Source: Macrostomum hystrix (lineage: Eukaryota; Platyhelminthes; Macrostomidae). Taken from it: a stretch of 64,000 nucleotides of DNA. Position numbers and translations under genes: made by a program. Below, one piece after another: positions 12,401 to 22,944 of this stretch. Position 1 is the stretch's first letter; each line of letters starts with the position of its first letter. Where the stretch lies: positions 806,001-870,000 of the forward strand of contig CATNEN010000003.1 in the NCBI GenBank assembly GCA_950097015.1, read 5' to 3'. The notes below the pieces were generated by a model. The model was not told the origin of the DNA. It saw nothing but the letters and a program-made list of their open reading frames with translations, and ran no database searches.

Positions 12401-15400
12401 TGGAGAGATGAGACACGAGAGAGATGAGATACTGGAGAGATGAGACAGAGAGTGACGAGACACGGGAGAGATGAGACACTGGAGAGTTGAAACACGGGAG
12501 AGATGAGACACTGGAGAGTTGAAACACGAGAGAGATGAGATACTGGTGAGATGAGACACGAGAGAGATGAGACAGGGGAGAGATGAGACAAGGGAGAGAT
12601 GAGACACGAGAGAGATGAGATACTGGAGAGATGAGACACGAGAGAGATGAAATACTGGAGAGATGAGATACTGGAGAAATGAGACACGAGAGAGATGAGA
12701 TACTGGAGAAATGAGACACGAGAGAGATGAGATACTGGAGAGATGAGACACGAGAGAGATGAGATACTGGAGAGATGAGACACGAGAGAGATGAGATACT
12801 GGAGAGATGAGACACGAGAGAGATAAGATACTGGAGAGATGAGACACGAGAGAGATGAAATACTGGAGAGATGAGACACTGGAGAGATGAGACACGGGAG
12901 AGATGAGACAGAGAGTGACGAGACACGGGAGAGATGAGACACTGGAGAGTTGAAACACGGGAGAGATGAGACACTGGAGAGTTGAAACACGAGAGAGATG
13001 AGATACTGGAGAGATGAGACACAGGAGAGATGAGACACGGGAGAGATGAGACAGAGAGTGACGAGACACGGGAGAGATGAGACACTGGAGAGTTGAAACA
13101 CGGGAGAGATGAGACTCTCAATGTCCCGTTGGGGTTGGCCTTCATGGAGGGTAATGCACAGTAAACCCCAAGCCTTCTCTGCGCCTTAATTAATGTACTA
13201 GAGCGTGGGCAATTTGCTACACCTCAAACCCAAAAGGTTAGCTATGCCTAGGTGAATCATTCAGTCTACCTGCCTCAGTCTGATTGCATTTCCAGATAGA
13301 GCCAGCGCGAACGCCGAAGCTGCTGCCAGAGAAAACTGAGTCAAAGCCGAAGGTTTCTCAGCGTCGCCGCTCGCTGCCGCAGGCTCCGGAACCGAAGGTA
13401 AAACGTAACTTTGAATAATGAAGTCGCATAACAAAAAATTGAGAGCACGAGACTTTTCCTCAGACGTTTTTCCCGCTGAGTTTTTCCTCACCACGAAGAA
13501 CACTTCCGCAGCCTTCCTCTGAAGCGGAATCATATTGTAAACTGGTGTAAACCCCGCCAAGATATCTGGAATTTGCTGGCGGACAGCATGTGATTATTCC
13601 TGGCAGACAAAGCTTCGACTGTATTCTGCAATATTCGTGGGGAAAGCACTGGAGTGTTTCGGTACGAAAACCCCCGGCGGGAAAGTCTCGGCGGGGAAAA
13701 CGCATGCGGGAAAAACTCATATAAACCCCAATAAATCGATAATTTACTGTCGTTTTGAAGCTTCTCCGCGAGCTTCGCGAGCCTCGACAGATGACCAGCC
13801 TGGCGCCCACCACCCTAGTGCTGGACCGATTCGGTGTCGAGGGCGGCAGCCACTTGCGACGGGTCAGCAGCGAGGACGCCAGGACGTCGTTGCAGTTCTC
13901 TGAACGTCCGCGACTGCAGCAGCTGGCAAGTCAACTGACGCCCTTGTCACCATTGCCTCCGACTCCACCTCTGCCTGACGCAGCGGAATTTTATGAATCA
14001 TCGTCGCCTGCGCAGGAATCGTCTTCCGCATCGGAGACTGGCGCTTCTGCTGCTGCGGCTGCTGGCAACGCTTCGCGACTATCGGAAACGACAAGTTTGT
14101 CCCAGTCCAGCCTGTTCCCGTCCACCAGGGCGCGCAGTAACGCGAAGACTGAGCTCGAACCTCTGCCGTTTATCGGCGAGGCGAAGCAGCAGCAGGCAGC
14201 GAATGCACCGCAGCAGTCGAAGAAGCAGTCGCGGTCACGACCAAATCGTAGGCGTCGATCGCAGGAGTCGGTTTGGTTTCAGAGCCGATCTCTGTGAGTC
14301 GCTCCTTTTGACCAGCTGTTTTTAGTTTAGTGTCATAGACTCGAGAGAACCTAATGAATAGGGGGTCCCATGGTTCATTACTTAAGTACAGCATGCTGTT
14401 TTAATTCAAAGTAAAAAACGTCTGAACACTACTACTTAAGTTCTGGTAAGTAGCAGAATACTGAAAATTAATCTTCAATGGCTGTGTTTGTTTCAGATTG
14501 AAAGAAGTGATAGAAATTACACCTACTCGTAGTTTGGTCAGATGTCAAGACAGTTGGCTGTGTATAGCTGACGGTCAGAAGATGGACAGACGTTTCAAAG
14601 ATTTTCATTTTAAGGCTTACCAGGCTACCAGATCGCTTACAACCGATGCTTTCCAGCACGATGGCGACATGGTCCGAGTCTTTGACTATTGTCGGGTCAG
14701 TAAGCGTCTGCAGTTTATACAAAGAAAAACAGCAGCGTTTTTAACCCGTCTTCATAGTCGAACAAAATAATTTTGTTATCTTTTTTTCCTCTAACTTAAG
14801 AAATTTTAGTTTCTATCGAATGTTCCCATGCACACTTGAAGAGAATTCATGTATAAGATATTTGCACGGCATGCAAGTCTTCAAACTCATTCTTCGCTTC
14901 CTTTATTTATGCTTTGTTTTTGTTTAAAAACTGATTTCATTTCATTAAAAATTCTACGCAAATGGTTTTTATTTCTCAGAATTTTTTTTCGAAAAATTAT
15001 CATCGAGAGCATTACTAATCCCAATGCCATTCAAATCCACACCAACGTACAGGGTATCGAAGCAGCGTGCAAAAGAAGCAGCTGCTGCAGAGACCGCCCA
15101 CTCAGATGAGGCTGGCACTTCGGATTTAAAACCGCCAGGAGGTCGGCAGTTCGATTCTCCGGCTGACACACCGGCAGGTGCCGCTGGTACCGGCGGATTT
15201 AACGGCGGTCTGCTGAACTTGAATTCCCGGTCTAGCACTGACAGGTGACTGAAAATATTGCTTCCAAGAGGCGGTTGGTTGTCACGGAAGATGGAAAAGA
15301 GCCACTTTGGAAACTGCTATTTCAGTGCAGAGACAGCGAGATGTTACCAGAGGCAGTGGGGTGTTACCAGAGACAGTGGGGAGTTACCAGAGGCAGTGGG

Positions 15401-18400
15401 GTGTTACCAGAGACAGTGGGTGTTACCAGAGACAGTGGGGTGTTACCAGAGACAGTGGTTGTTACCAGAGACAGTGGGGTGTTACCAGAGACAGTGGGGT
15501 GTTACCAGAGACAGTGGGTGTTACCAGAGACAGTGGGTGTTACCAGAGACAGTGGGTGTTACCAGAGGCAGTGGGGTGTTACCAGAGACAGTGGGGTGTT
15601 ACCAGAGGCAGTGGGGTGTTACCAGAGACAGTGGGTGTTACCAGAGACAGTGGGTGTTACCAGAGACAGTGGGGTGTTACCAGAGACAGTGGGTGTTACC
15701 AGAGACAGTGGGTGTTACCAGAGACAGTGGGTGTTACCAGAGGCAGTGGGGTGTTACCAGAGACAGTGGGGTGTTACCAGAGGCAGTGGGGTGTTACCAG
15801 AGACAGTGGGGTGTTACCAGAGACAGTGGGTGTTACCAGAGACAGTGGGGAGTTACCAGAGACAGTGGGGTGTTACCAGAGACAGTGGGGTGTTACCAGA
15901 GACAGTGGGGTGTTACCAGAGACAGTGGGTGTTACCAGAGACAGTGGGTGTTACCAGAGACAGTGGGTGTTACCAGAGGCAGTGGGGTGTTACCAGAGAC
16001 AGTGGGGTGTTACCAGAGGCAGTGGGGTGTTACCAGAGACAGTGGGGTGTTACCAGAGACAGTGGGTGTTACCAGAGACAGTGGGGAGTTACCAGAGACA
16101 GTGGGGTGTTACCAGAGACAGTGGGGTGTTACCAGAGGCAGTGGGGTGTTACCAGAGACAGTGGGGTGTTACCAGAGACAGTGGGGTGTTACCAGAGACA
16201 GTGGGGTGTTAACAGAGACACCCGGGTTAACAGAGACAGTGGGGTGTTACCAGAGACAGTGGGGTGTTAACAGAGACAGTGGGGTGTTAACAGAGACAGT
16301 GGGGTGTTACCAGAGACACCCGGGTTAACAGAGACAGTGGGGTGTTACCAGAGACAGTGGGGTGTTACCAGAGACAGTGGGGTGTTAACAGAGACACCCG
16401 GGTTAACAAAGACAGTGGTTGTTACCAGAGACAGTGGGGTGTTAACAGAGACAGTGGGGTGTTAACAGAGACAGTGGGGTGTTACCAGAGACACCCGGGT
16501 TAACAGAGACAGTGGGGTGTTACCAGAGACAGTGGGTGTTACCAGAGACACCCGGGTTAACAAAGACAGTGGTTGTTACCAGAGACAGTGGGGTGTTAAC
16601 AGAGACAGTGGGGTGTTACCAGAGACAGTGGGGTGTTACCAGAGACAGTGGGGTGTTACCAGAGGCAGTGGGGTGTTACCAGAGACAGTGGGGTGTTACC
16701 AGAGACAGTGGGGTGTTACCAGAGGCAGTGGGGTGTTACCAGAGACAGTGGGGTGTTACCAGAGGCAGTGGGGTGTTACCAGAGACAGTGGGGTGTTACC
16801 AGAGACAGTGGGGTGTTACCAGAGACAGTGGGGTGTTAACAGAGACACCCGGGTTAACAGAGACAGTGGGGTGTTACCAGAGACAGTGGGGTGTTAACAG
16901 AGCAGAGACAGTGGGGTGTTACCAGAGGACAGTGGGGTGTTACCAGAGACAGTGGGGTGTTACCAGAGACAGTGGGTGTTACCAGAGACAGTGGGGTTAC
17001 CAGAGCAGTGGGGTGTTACCAGAGACAGTGGGTGTTACCAGAGGCAGTGGGTGTTACCAGAGACAGTGGGGTGTTACCAGAGACAGTGGGGTGTTACCAG
17101 AGACAGTGGGGTGTTACCAGAGACACCGGGGTGTTACCAGAGACAGTGGGTGTTACCAGAGACAGTGGGGTGTTAACAGAGACAGTGGGGTGTTAACAGA
17201 GACAGTGGGGTGTTACCAGAGACACCCGGGTTAACAGAGACAGTGGGGTGTTACCAGAGACAGTGGGTGTTACCAGAGACACCCGGGTTAACAAAGACAG
17301 TGGTTGTTACCAGAGACAGTGGGGTGTTAACAGAGACAGTGGGGTGTTACCAGAGACAGTGGGGTGTTACCAGAGACAGTGGGGTGTTACCAGAGGCAGT
17401 GGGGTGTTACCAGAGACAGTGGGGTGTTACCAGAGACAGTGGGGTGTTACCAGAGACAGTGGGGTGTTACCAGAGACAGTGGGGTGTTACCAGAGGCAGT
17501 GGGGTGTTACCAGAGACAGTGGGGTGTTACCAGAGACAGTGGGGTTGTTACCAGAGACAGTGGGGTGTTAACAGAGACACCCGGGTTAACAGAGACAGTG
17601 GGGTGTTACCAGAGACAGTGGGGTGTTAACAGAGACAGTGGGGTGTTAACAGAGACAGTGGGGTGTTACCAGAGACACCCGGGTTAACAGAGACAGTGGG
17701 GTGTTACCAGAGACAGTGGGGTGTTACCAGAGACAGTGGGGTGTTAACAGAGACACCCGGGTTAACAAAGACAGTGGTTGTTACCAGAGACAGTGGGGTG
17801 TTAACAGAGACAGTGGGGTGTTAACAGAGACAGTGGGGTGTTACCAGAGACACCCGGGTTAACAGAGACAGTGGGGTGTTACCAGAGACAGTGGGTGTTA
17901 CCAGAGACACCCGGGTTAACAAAGACAGTGGTTGTTACCAGAGACAGTGGGGTGTTAACAGAGACAGTGGGGTGTTACCAGAGACAGTGGGGTGTTACCA
18001 GAGACAGTGGGGTGTTACCAGAGGCAGTGGGGTGTTACCAGAGACAGTGGGGTGTTACCAGAGACAGTGGGGTGTTACCAGAGGCAGTGGGGTGTTACCA
18101 GAGACAGTGGGGTGTTACCAGAGGCAGTGGGGTGTTACCAGAGACAGTGGGGTGTTACCAGAGACAGTGGGGTGTTACCAGAGACAGTGGGGTGTTACCA
18201 GAGACAGTGGGGTGTTACCAGAGACAGTGGGGTGTTACCAGAGACAGTGGGGTGTTAACAGAGACAGTGGGGTGTTAACAGAGACAGTGGGGTGTTACCA
18301 GAGACACCCGGGTTAACAGAGACAGTGGGGTGTTACCAGAGACAGTGGGTGTTACCAGAGACACCCGGGTTAACAAAGACAGTGGTTGTTACCAGAGACA

Positions 18401-20071
18401 GTGGGGTGTTAACAGAGACAGTGGGGTGTTACCAGAGACAGTGGGGTGTTACCAGAGACAGTGGGGTGTTACCAGAGGCAGTGGGGTGTTACCAGAGACA
18501 GTGGGGTGTTACCAGAGACAGTGGGGTGTTACCAGAGGCAGTGGGGTGTTACCAGAGACAGTGGGGTGTTACCAGAGGCAGTGGGGTGTTACCAGAGACA
18601 GTGGGGTGTTACCAGAGACAGTGGGGTGTTACCAGAGACAGTGGGGTGTTACCAGAGACAGTGGGGTGTTACCAGAGACAGTGGGGTGTTACCAGAGACA
18701 GTGGGGTGTTAACAGAGACAGTGGGGTGTTAACAGAGACAGTGGGGTGTTACCAGAGACACCCGGGTTAACAGAGACAGTGGGGTGTTACCAGAGACAGT
18801 GGGGTGTTACCAGAGACAGTGGGGTGTTAACAGAGACACCCGGGTTAACAAAGACAGTGGTTGTTACCAGAGACAGTGGGGTGTTAACAGAGACAGTGGG
18901 GTGTTAACAGAGACAGTGGGGTGTTACCAGAGACACCCGGGTTAACAGAGACAGTGGGGTGTTACCAGAGACAGTGGGTGTTACCAGAGACACCCGGGTT
19001 AACAAAGACAGTGGTTGTTACCAGAGACAGTGGGGTGTTAACAGAGACAGTGGGGTGTTACCAGAGACAGTGGGGTGTTAACAGAGACACCCGGGTTAAC
19101 AGAGACAGTGGTTGTTACCAGAGACAGTGGGGTGTTAACAGAGACAGTGGGGTGTTAACAGAGACAGTGGGGTGTTACCAGAGACACCCGGGTTAACAGA
19201 GACAGTGGGGTGTTACCAGAGACAGTGGGTGTTACCAGAGACACCCGGGTTAACAAAGACAGTGGTTGTTACCAGAGACAGTGGGGTGTTATCAGAGACA
19301 GTGGGGTGTTACCAGAGACAGTGGGGTGTTACCAGAGACACCCGGGTTAACAGAGACAGTGGTTGTTACCAGAGACAGTGGGGTGTTACCAGAGACACCC
19401 GGGTTAACAGAGACAGTGGTTGTTACCAGAGACAGTGGGGTGTTAACAGATACAGTGGGGTGTTACCAGAGACACCCGGGTTAACAGAGACAGTGGTTGT
19501 TACCAGAGACACTAGAAAGTTAAAAAATTCTATTAAATTAGATGTCACGAGAAGCAAATTAGTGACAGTTTTATGAATAGAGAAAGAAAATAACATTGCC
19601 TTAAGATTCAGCGCAATTTGAACCCATGTCAAAACGAATGCGTATGCTTTCAATTACAAAGGAAAATACATTTTTGGTTTACAATCTGCTCGTCTGCTGC
19701 TCAGAGGCCAAGAATGGCACTTATTTGTAGAAGCCGAAAAACATGTTTCCACCATTAGACAGGCCAATGAAGATCAGATTTTGCTTTTACAGTGAAGCAG
19801 GGACAATAATATTTTAGTTTATCACCGAATCTCGAGACTATAGTTAACGGCTCAGAGTATAGCCGTGACGGTTCTGGGGCAAATATGAGTTTTAAAGTCT
19901 TGAATAAAACATAATATTTAATTGTCAATAAAGTACGCACACAATGGAGCTAATGAATAAATAAATATAAAATGCTTTATGTCAATAATATTTATTCTCT
20001 AATTGCACAGGTTTAAGACGAATCTAGCCATTCTGAACAGTAAATCATTTGGAAGTCTCGCTCATCAGAGT

Positions 20072-20125
<54 letters not shown>

Positions 20126-20641
20126 GTCAATGATCGTTCAAATCACCAAAATAACTGGATGGTCAGGGAACCAACGTCAACTGGCGCCTCTGGAAGATAC
20201 AACAGACAGGGGACTCTCGTTAGACTCGGTGAGTTGGACAATACAACAGACAGGGGACTCTCGTTAGACTCGGTGAGTTGGACAATACAACAGACAGGGG
20301 ACTCTCGTTAGACTCGGTGAGTTGGACCATACAACAGACAGGGGACTCTCGTTAGACTCGGTGAGTTGGACGATACAACAGACAGGGGACTCTCGTTAGA
20401 CTCGGTGAGTTGGACGATACAACAGACAGGCGACTCTCGTCAGACTCGTTTTGCTTCGATTTGAATCGCAGTTTTAGAAGTCAGTTCGCTTTTTCGAATT
20501 TTCAAGTCTCCAATGACTAGCTGCTAGGCATTAATTTAATAAAATGGTCAATTTTCAGATCGACTAAATCGGGAGCGCAGCGTGATGCAAACGAAAAGTA
20601 TGGACTTCCCAATGAAACGACATTCGCAGAAGCTAGATTAG
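6476..20641 (+). CDS. ARM-repeat and triple FN3-domain protein, about 18 exons, about 1170 aa
   Basis: Exons read by splice phase: 6476-6726, 7055-7235, 7322-7452, 7539-8003, 8382-8460, 8552-8657, 8839-9072, 9454-9644, 10209-10275, 11177-11376, 11455-11524, 11630-11760, 13296-13397, 13761(or 13791)-14293, 14497-14695, about 14980-15244, 20011-20228, 20559-20641. All phases agree except between 14695 and the exon ending at 15244, where the acceptor is unresolved. Residues about 30-400 form armadillo-like helical repeats (VAGNTAYILGCLAES; NAAFALGRL); about 405-482, 484-566 and 570-655 are three fibronectin III domains; the rest is Ser/Pro/basic low complexity with Q18. No signal peptide or membrane segment is seen, so a cytoplasmic scaffold is inferred. 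I do not recognise the orthologue. The start could instead be the Met at 6503. Confidence 0.8.
8062..8244 (-). mobile_element. SINE family 1, 5' portion, in intron
   Basis: Minus-strand copy of the tRNA-like head (CGCGTTTGCCTCTCGCACCA, with a degenerate box B) and the first part of the body, lying in the ARM-FN3 intron 8004-8381. The 3' half and tail are missing. Confidence 0.65.
8839..9072 (+). other. FN3 domain 1 exon
   Basis: One exon encodes a whole fibronectin III fold: a first-strand tryptophan motif (FSVRW), the middle YELHCDQ strand and the typical LSPATTYAFRVRV end. It is phase 1 in and phase 1 out, so a symmetric module. It follows the last ARM-like helices directly. Confidence 0.85.
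9454..10275 (+). other. FN3 domain 2, split over two exons
   Basis: Exon 9454-9644 encodes strands A-F (LKVGWDAS; LNPCTQYTVQ) and exon 10209-10275 the last strand and linker. The intron between them hosts a SINE. Several cysteines in this domain (VCASSCKG) suggest a reducing or unusual environment, which is inference only. Confidence 0.8.
9670..10015 (+). mobile_element. SINE family 1 copy in intron
   Basis: Same family as 1719-2050 with nearly the full body and an ATT tail; the first part of the tRNA head (box A) is absent, so it begins at GCGTTTGCCTCTCGCACCAA. It sits in the 9645-10208 intron in the sense orientation. Confidence 0.75.
10415..11035. repeat. Minisatellite, GAGAGATGAGACAGG-type unit
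   Basis: About 620 bp of a 15-16 bp purine-rich unit in the intron upstream of the third FN3 exon. The reverse strand reads CCTGTCTCATCTCTC. A near-exact longer duplication occurs inside (10505-10640 compared with 10640-10770). Stop-free frames across it on the minus strand are repeat artefacts. Confidence 0.9.
11177..11524 (+). other. FN3 domain 3, two exons
   Basis: Exons 11177-11376 and 11455-11524 encode a canonical FN3 domain (ISVSWEAP, LTADTEYLVT, then VVVTNEGKAES). The junction falls before the G strand. The domain closes the folded part of the protein; what follows is low complexity. Confidence 0.85.
11935..13118. repeat. Minisatellite, GAGAGATGAGATACTG/GAGACACGA units
   Basis: About 1.2 kb of tandem 15-16 bp purine-rich units, often alternating ATACTGGA and ACACGAGA variants, in the ARM-FN3 intron 11761-13295. 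Same family as the array at 10.4-11.0 kb. On the transcribed gene's coding strand it is nearly all purine. Three long minus-strand frames across it are artefacts. Confidence 0.95.
15340..19515. repeat. 4.2-kb minisatellite, 19-20 bp unit, in intron
   Basis: More than 200 tandem copies of GTTACCAGAGACAGTGGGGT (20 nt) or the 19-nt form lacking one G, with variants GTTAACAGAGAC and CACCCGGGTTAACAGAGAC. Variant order repeats as higher-order blocks; one block recurs with a 454-bp offset (17838-18316 and 18292-18770). It lies in the ARM-FN3 intron 15245-20010, of which it makes up nearly 90 percent. Stop-free plus-strand frames are artefacts. Confidence 0.97.
20072..20125 (+). repeat. CAG repeat encoding polyglutamine (Q18)
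   Basis: Seventeen CAG codons followed by one CAA, in frame in exon 20011-20228 of the ARM-FN3 gene. Nearly uninterrupted CAG suggests recent, length-unstable expansion. Confidence 0.9.
20197..20450 (+). repeat. 44-bp tandem repeat carrying splice donors
   Basis: Between five and six copies of a 44-bp unit. Each of the first five contains CTCG followed by GTGAGT, with GT at 20229, 20273, 20317, 20361 and 20405; the sixth has lost it. Only the first donor (exon end 20228, phase 1) joins the last exon (20559) in the frame that runs to the terminal stop at 20639-20641. Confidence 0.85.
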
Positions 20642-20933
20642 CCGTTCGTTAAAAAAATTAAACCTTTCTTTATTTAGTTCTAGTAATCTTCCACGAACCG
20701 CTCCGATCTCTCTAACTTTTTTGTGAAAATCTGAGTAGTATATGTACATAGCAGTTTAACGATCGTCATGACAAAACGTAGTGTTCTATCATAAGCCTAA
20801 CCTCATTATTCAGTTGATCATTTTGCGAAGATTGTATTCATTGTACGTCTCATTTACTATATATTTTGAGCTAATAACTCGTAAAAAAGGAGTGAATCTC
20901 AAATTTTAAAGCTTATCTTTGCGACCTCACGAA

Positions 20934-20939
20934 AATAAA
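20934..20939 (+). promoter_or_regulatory. Candidate polyadenylation signal of ARM-FN3 gene
   Basis: AATAAA lies about 290 nt past the stop codon at 20641 with no better candidate closer. Position and motif are the only support. Confidence 0.45.
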
Positions 20940-21015
20940 CTGTATTACAATGCATTGGGCAGTTGATTTCTATCATCTAAAATAATCTAAAATCATCAAT
21001 CTCTTTGTGCAAAGT

Positions 21016-22520
21016 ACTAAATGTCACAGAAGATAGCTGTGGAATGTCGCAGAAGATAGCTGTGGAATGTCACAGAAGATAGCTGTGGAATGTCGCAGAA
21101 GATAGCTGTGGAATATCGCAGAAGATAGCTGTGGAATGTCGCAGAAGATAGCTGTGGAATGTCGCAGAAGATAGCTGTGGAATGTCGCAGAAGATAGCTG
21201 TGGAATGTCGCAGAAGATAGCTGTGGAATGTCGCAGAAGAAGGCTGTGGAATGTCGCAGAAGAAAGTTGTGGGATGTCGCAGAAGAAGGCTGTGGAATGT
21301 CGCAGAAGAAAGCTGTGGAATGTCGCAGAAGAAAGTTGTGGAATGTCACAGAAGAAAGTTGTGGAATGTCACAGAAGATAGCTGTGGAATGTCGCAGTAG
21401 AAGGCTGTGGAATGTCGCAGAAGAAGGCTGTGGAATGTCGCAGAAGAAAGTTGTGGGATGTCGCAGAAGATAGCTGTGGAATGTCGCAGAAGAAAGCTGT
21501 AGAATGTCGCAGAAGAAAGTTGTGGAATGTCACAGAAGATAGCTGTGGAATGTCGCAGTAGAAGGCTGTGGAATGTCGCAGAAGATAGCTGTGGAATGTC
21601 GCAGAAGATAGCTGTGGAATGTCGCAGAAGAAAGCTGTAGAATGTCGCAGAAGAAAGTTGTGGAATGTCGCAGAAGAAGGCTGTGGAATGTCGCAGAAGA
21701 TGGCTGTGGAAAGTCGCAGAAGAAAGTTGTGGAATGTCGCAGAAGATAGCTGTGGAATGTCGCAGAAGAAAGTTGGGAAATATCGCAGAAGAAGGCTGTG
21801 GAATGTCGCAGAAGAAAGTTGTGGAATGTCGCAGAAGAAGGCTGTGGAATGTAACAGAAGATAGCTGTGGAATGTCGCAGAAGAAAGTTGTGGAATGTCG
21901 CAGAAGATAGCTGTGGAATGTCGCAGAAGAAAGTTGGGAAATATCGCAGAAGAAGGCTGGGGAATGTCGCAGAAGAAAGCTGTAGAATGTCGCAGAAGAA
22001 AGTTGTGGAATGTCGCAGAAGAAGGCTGTGGAATGTCGCAGAAGATGGCTGTGGAAAGTCGCAGAAGAAAGTTGTGGAATGTCGCAGAAGATAGCTGTGG
22101 AATGTCGCAGAAGAAAGTTGGGAAATATCGCAGAAGAAGGCTGTGGAATGTCGCAGAAGAAAGTTGTGGAATGTCGCAGAAGAAGGCTGTGGAATGTAAC
22201 AGAAGATAGCTGTGGAATGTCGCAGAAGAAAGTTGTGGAATGTCGCAGAAGATAGCTGTGGAATGTCGCAGAAGATAGCTGTGGAATGTCGCAGAAGATA
22301 GCTGTGGAATGTCGCAGAAGAAAGTTGTGGAATGTCGCAGAAGAAGGCTGTGGAATGTCGCAGAAGAAGGCTGTGGAATGTCACTAAAGAAAACTGTAGA
22401 ATGTCGCAGAAGAAGGCTGTGGAATGTCACTAAAGAAAACTGTGGAATGTCGCAGAAGAAGGCTGTGGAATGTCACTAAAGAAAACTGTGGAATGTCACA
22501 GAAAAAGGCTGTGGAATGTG
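21016..22520. repeat. Minisatellite, 23-bp GTCGCAGAAGATAGCTGTGGAAT unit family
   Basis: About 65 copies of a 23-bp unit with three main variants (AAGATAGCTG, AAGAAAGTTG, AAGAAGGCTG). A higher-order block of 345 bp (15 units) is repeated: the rare variant AAGATGGCTGTGGAAAGTCG occurs at about 21697 and 22042. It lies just past the ARM-FN3 gene. Long frames on both strands are artefacts. Confidence 0.95.
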
Positions 22521-22944
22521 ATGATGAGTTGGACAAGTGATAGAGAAGTTGCTTTATATTTTTTCCCACGAAAATTTTGGAGCTTCTGGGAATGCCTTAA
22601 AGAGCAATATTTCGTTGAGTGCATACAGGTAAAAAAAGACAAGTCCAGCGTTGACTAGGCAATGACAGACTATCAAAACAGCCAGCACCTTATAGTCTCG
22701 CCGACGCCAAGTAAAAAAAGCTATTTCGGCTAACCGAAGTCTCGGCGGCAGACTTCAAAGTAGATTTGAAGAAAAGCTCTGCTTTTGTGCGACAAAGAAA
22801 TGGGACTGAATTGGGGCATAAAAATTAAATGAGTCTTAGCAGATGAATTTCTATATTATAAAAGTCCTAATTTCTATTACGATATAATTAAGCATTAATT
22901 TTTTTTCATTCACTCAATGCTAGAGACAATTATGCGGATTCTTA

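Noticed and set aside
11811-13145. Three overlapping minus-strand frames of about 400-440 codons (HLSRVSSL repeats)
   Set aside because: They lie wholly in a 15-16 bp minisatellite; all three frames are open because the unit lacks stops, and the composition is purely repetitive.
15245-19576. Plus-strand frames up to 356 codons (GVTRDSG/CYQRQW repeats)
   Set aside because: Minisatellite artefact inside an intron; the frames only change register with the 19/20-nt unit.
21017-22569. Minus-strand frames up to 353 codons (FCDIPQLSSATFHS repeats)
   Set aside because: 23-bp minisatellite read through on both strands.
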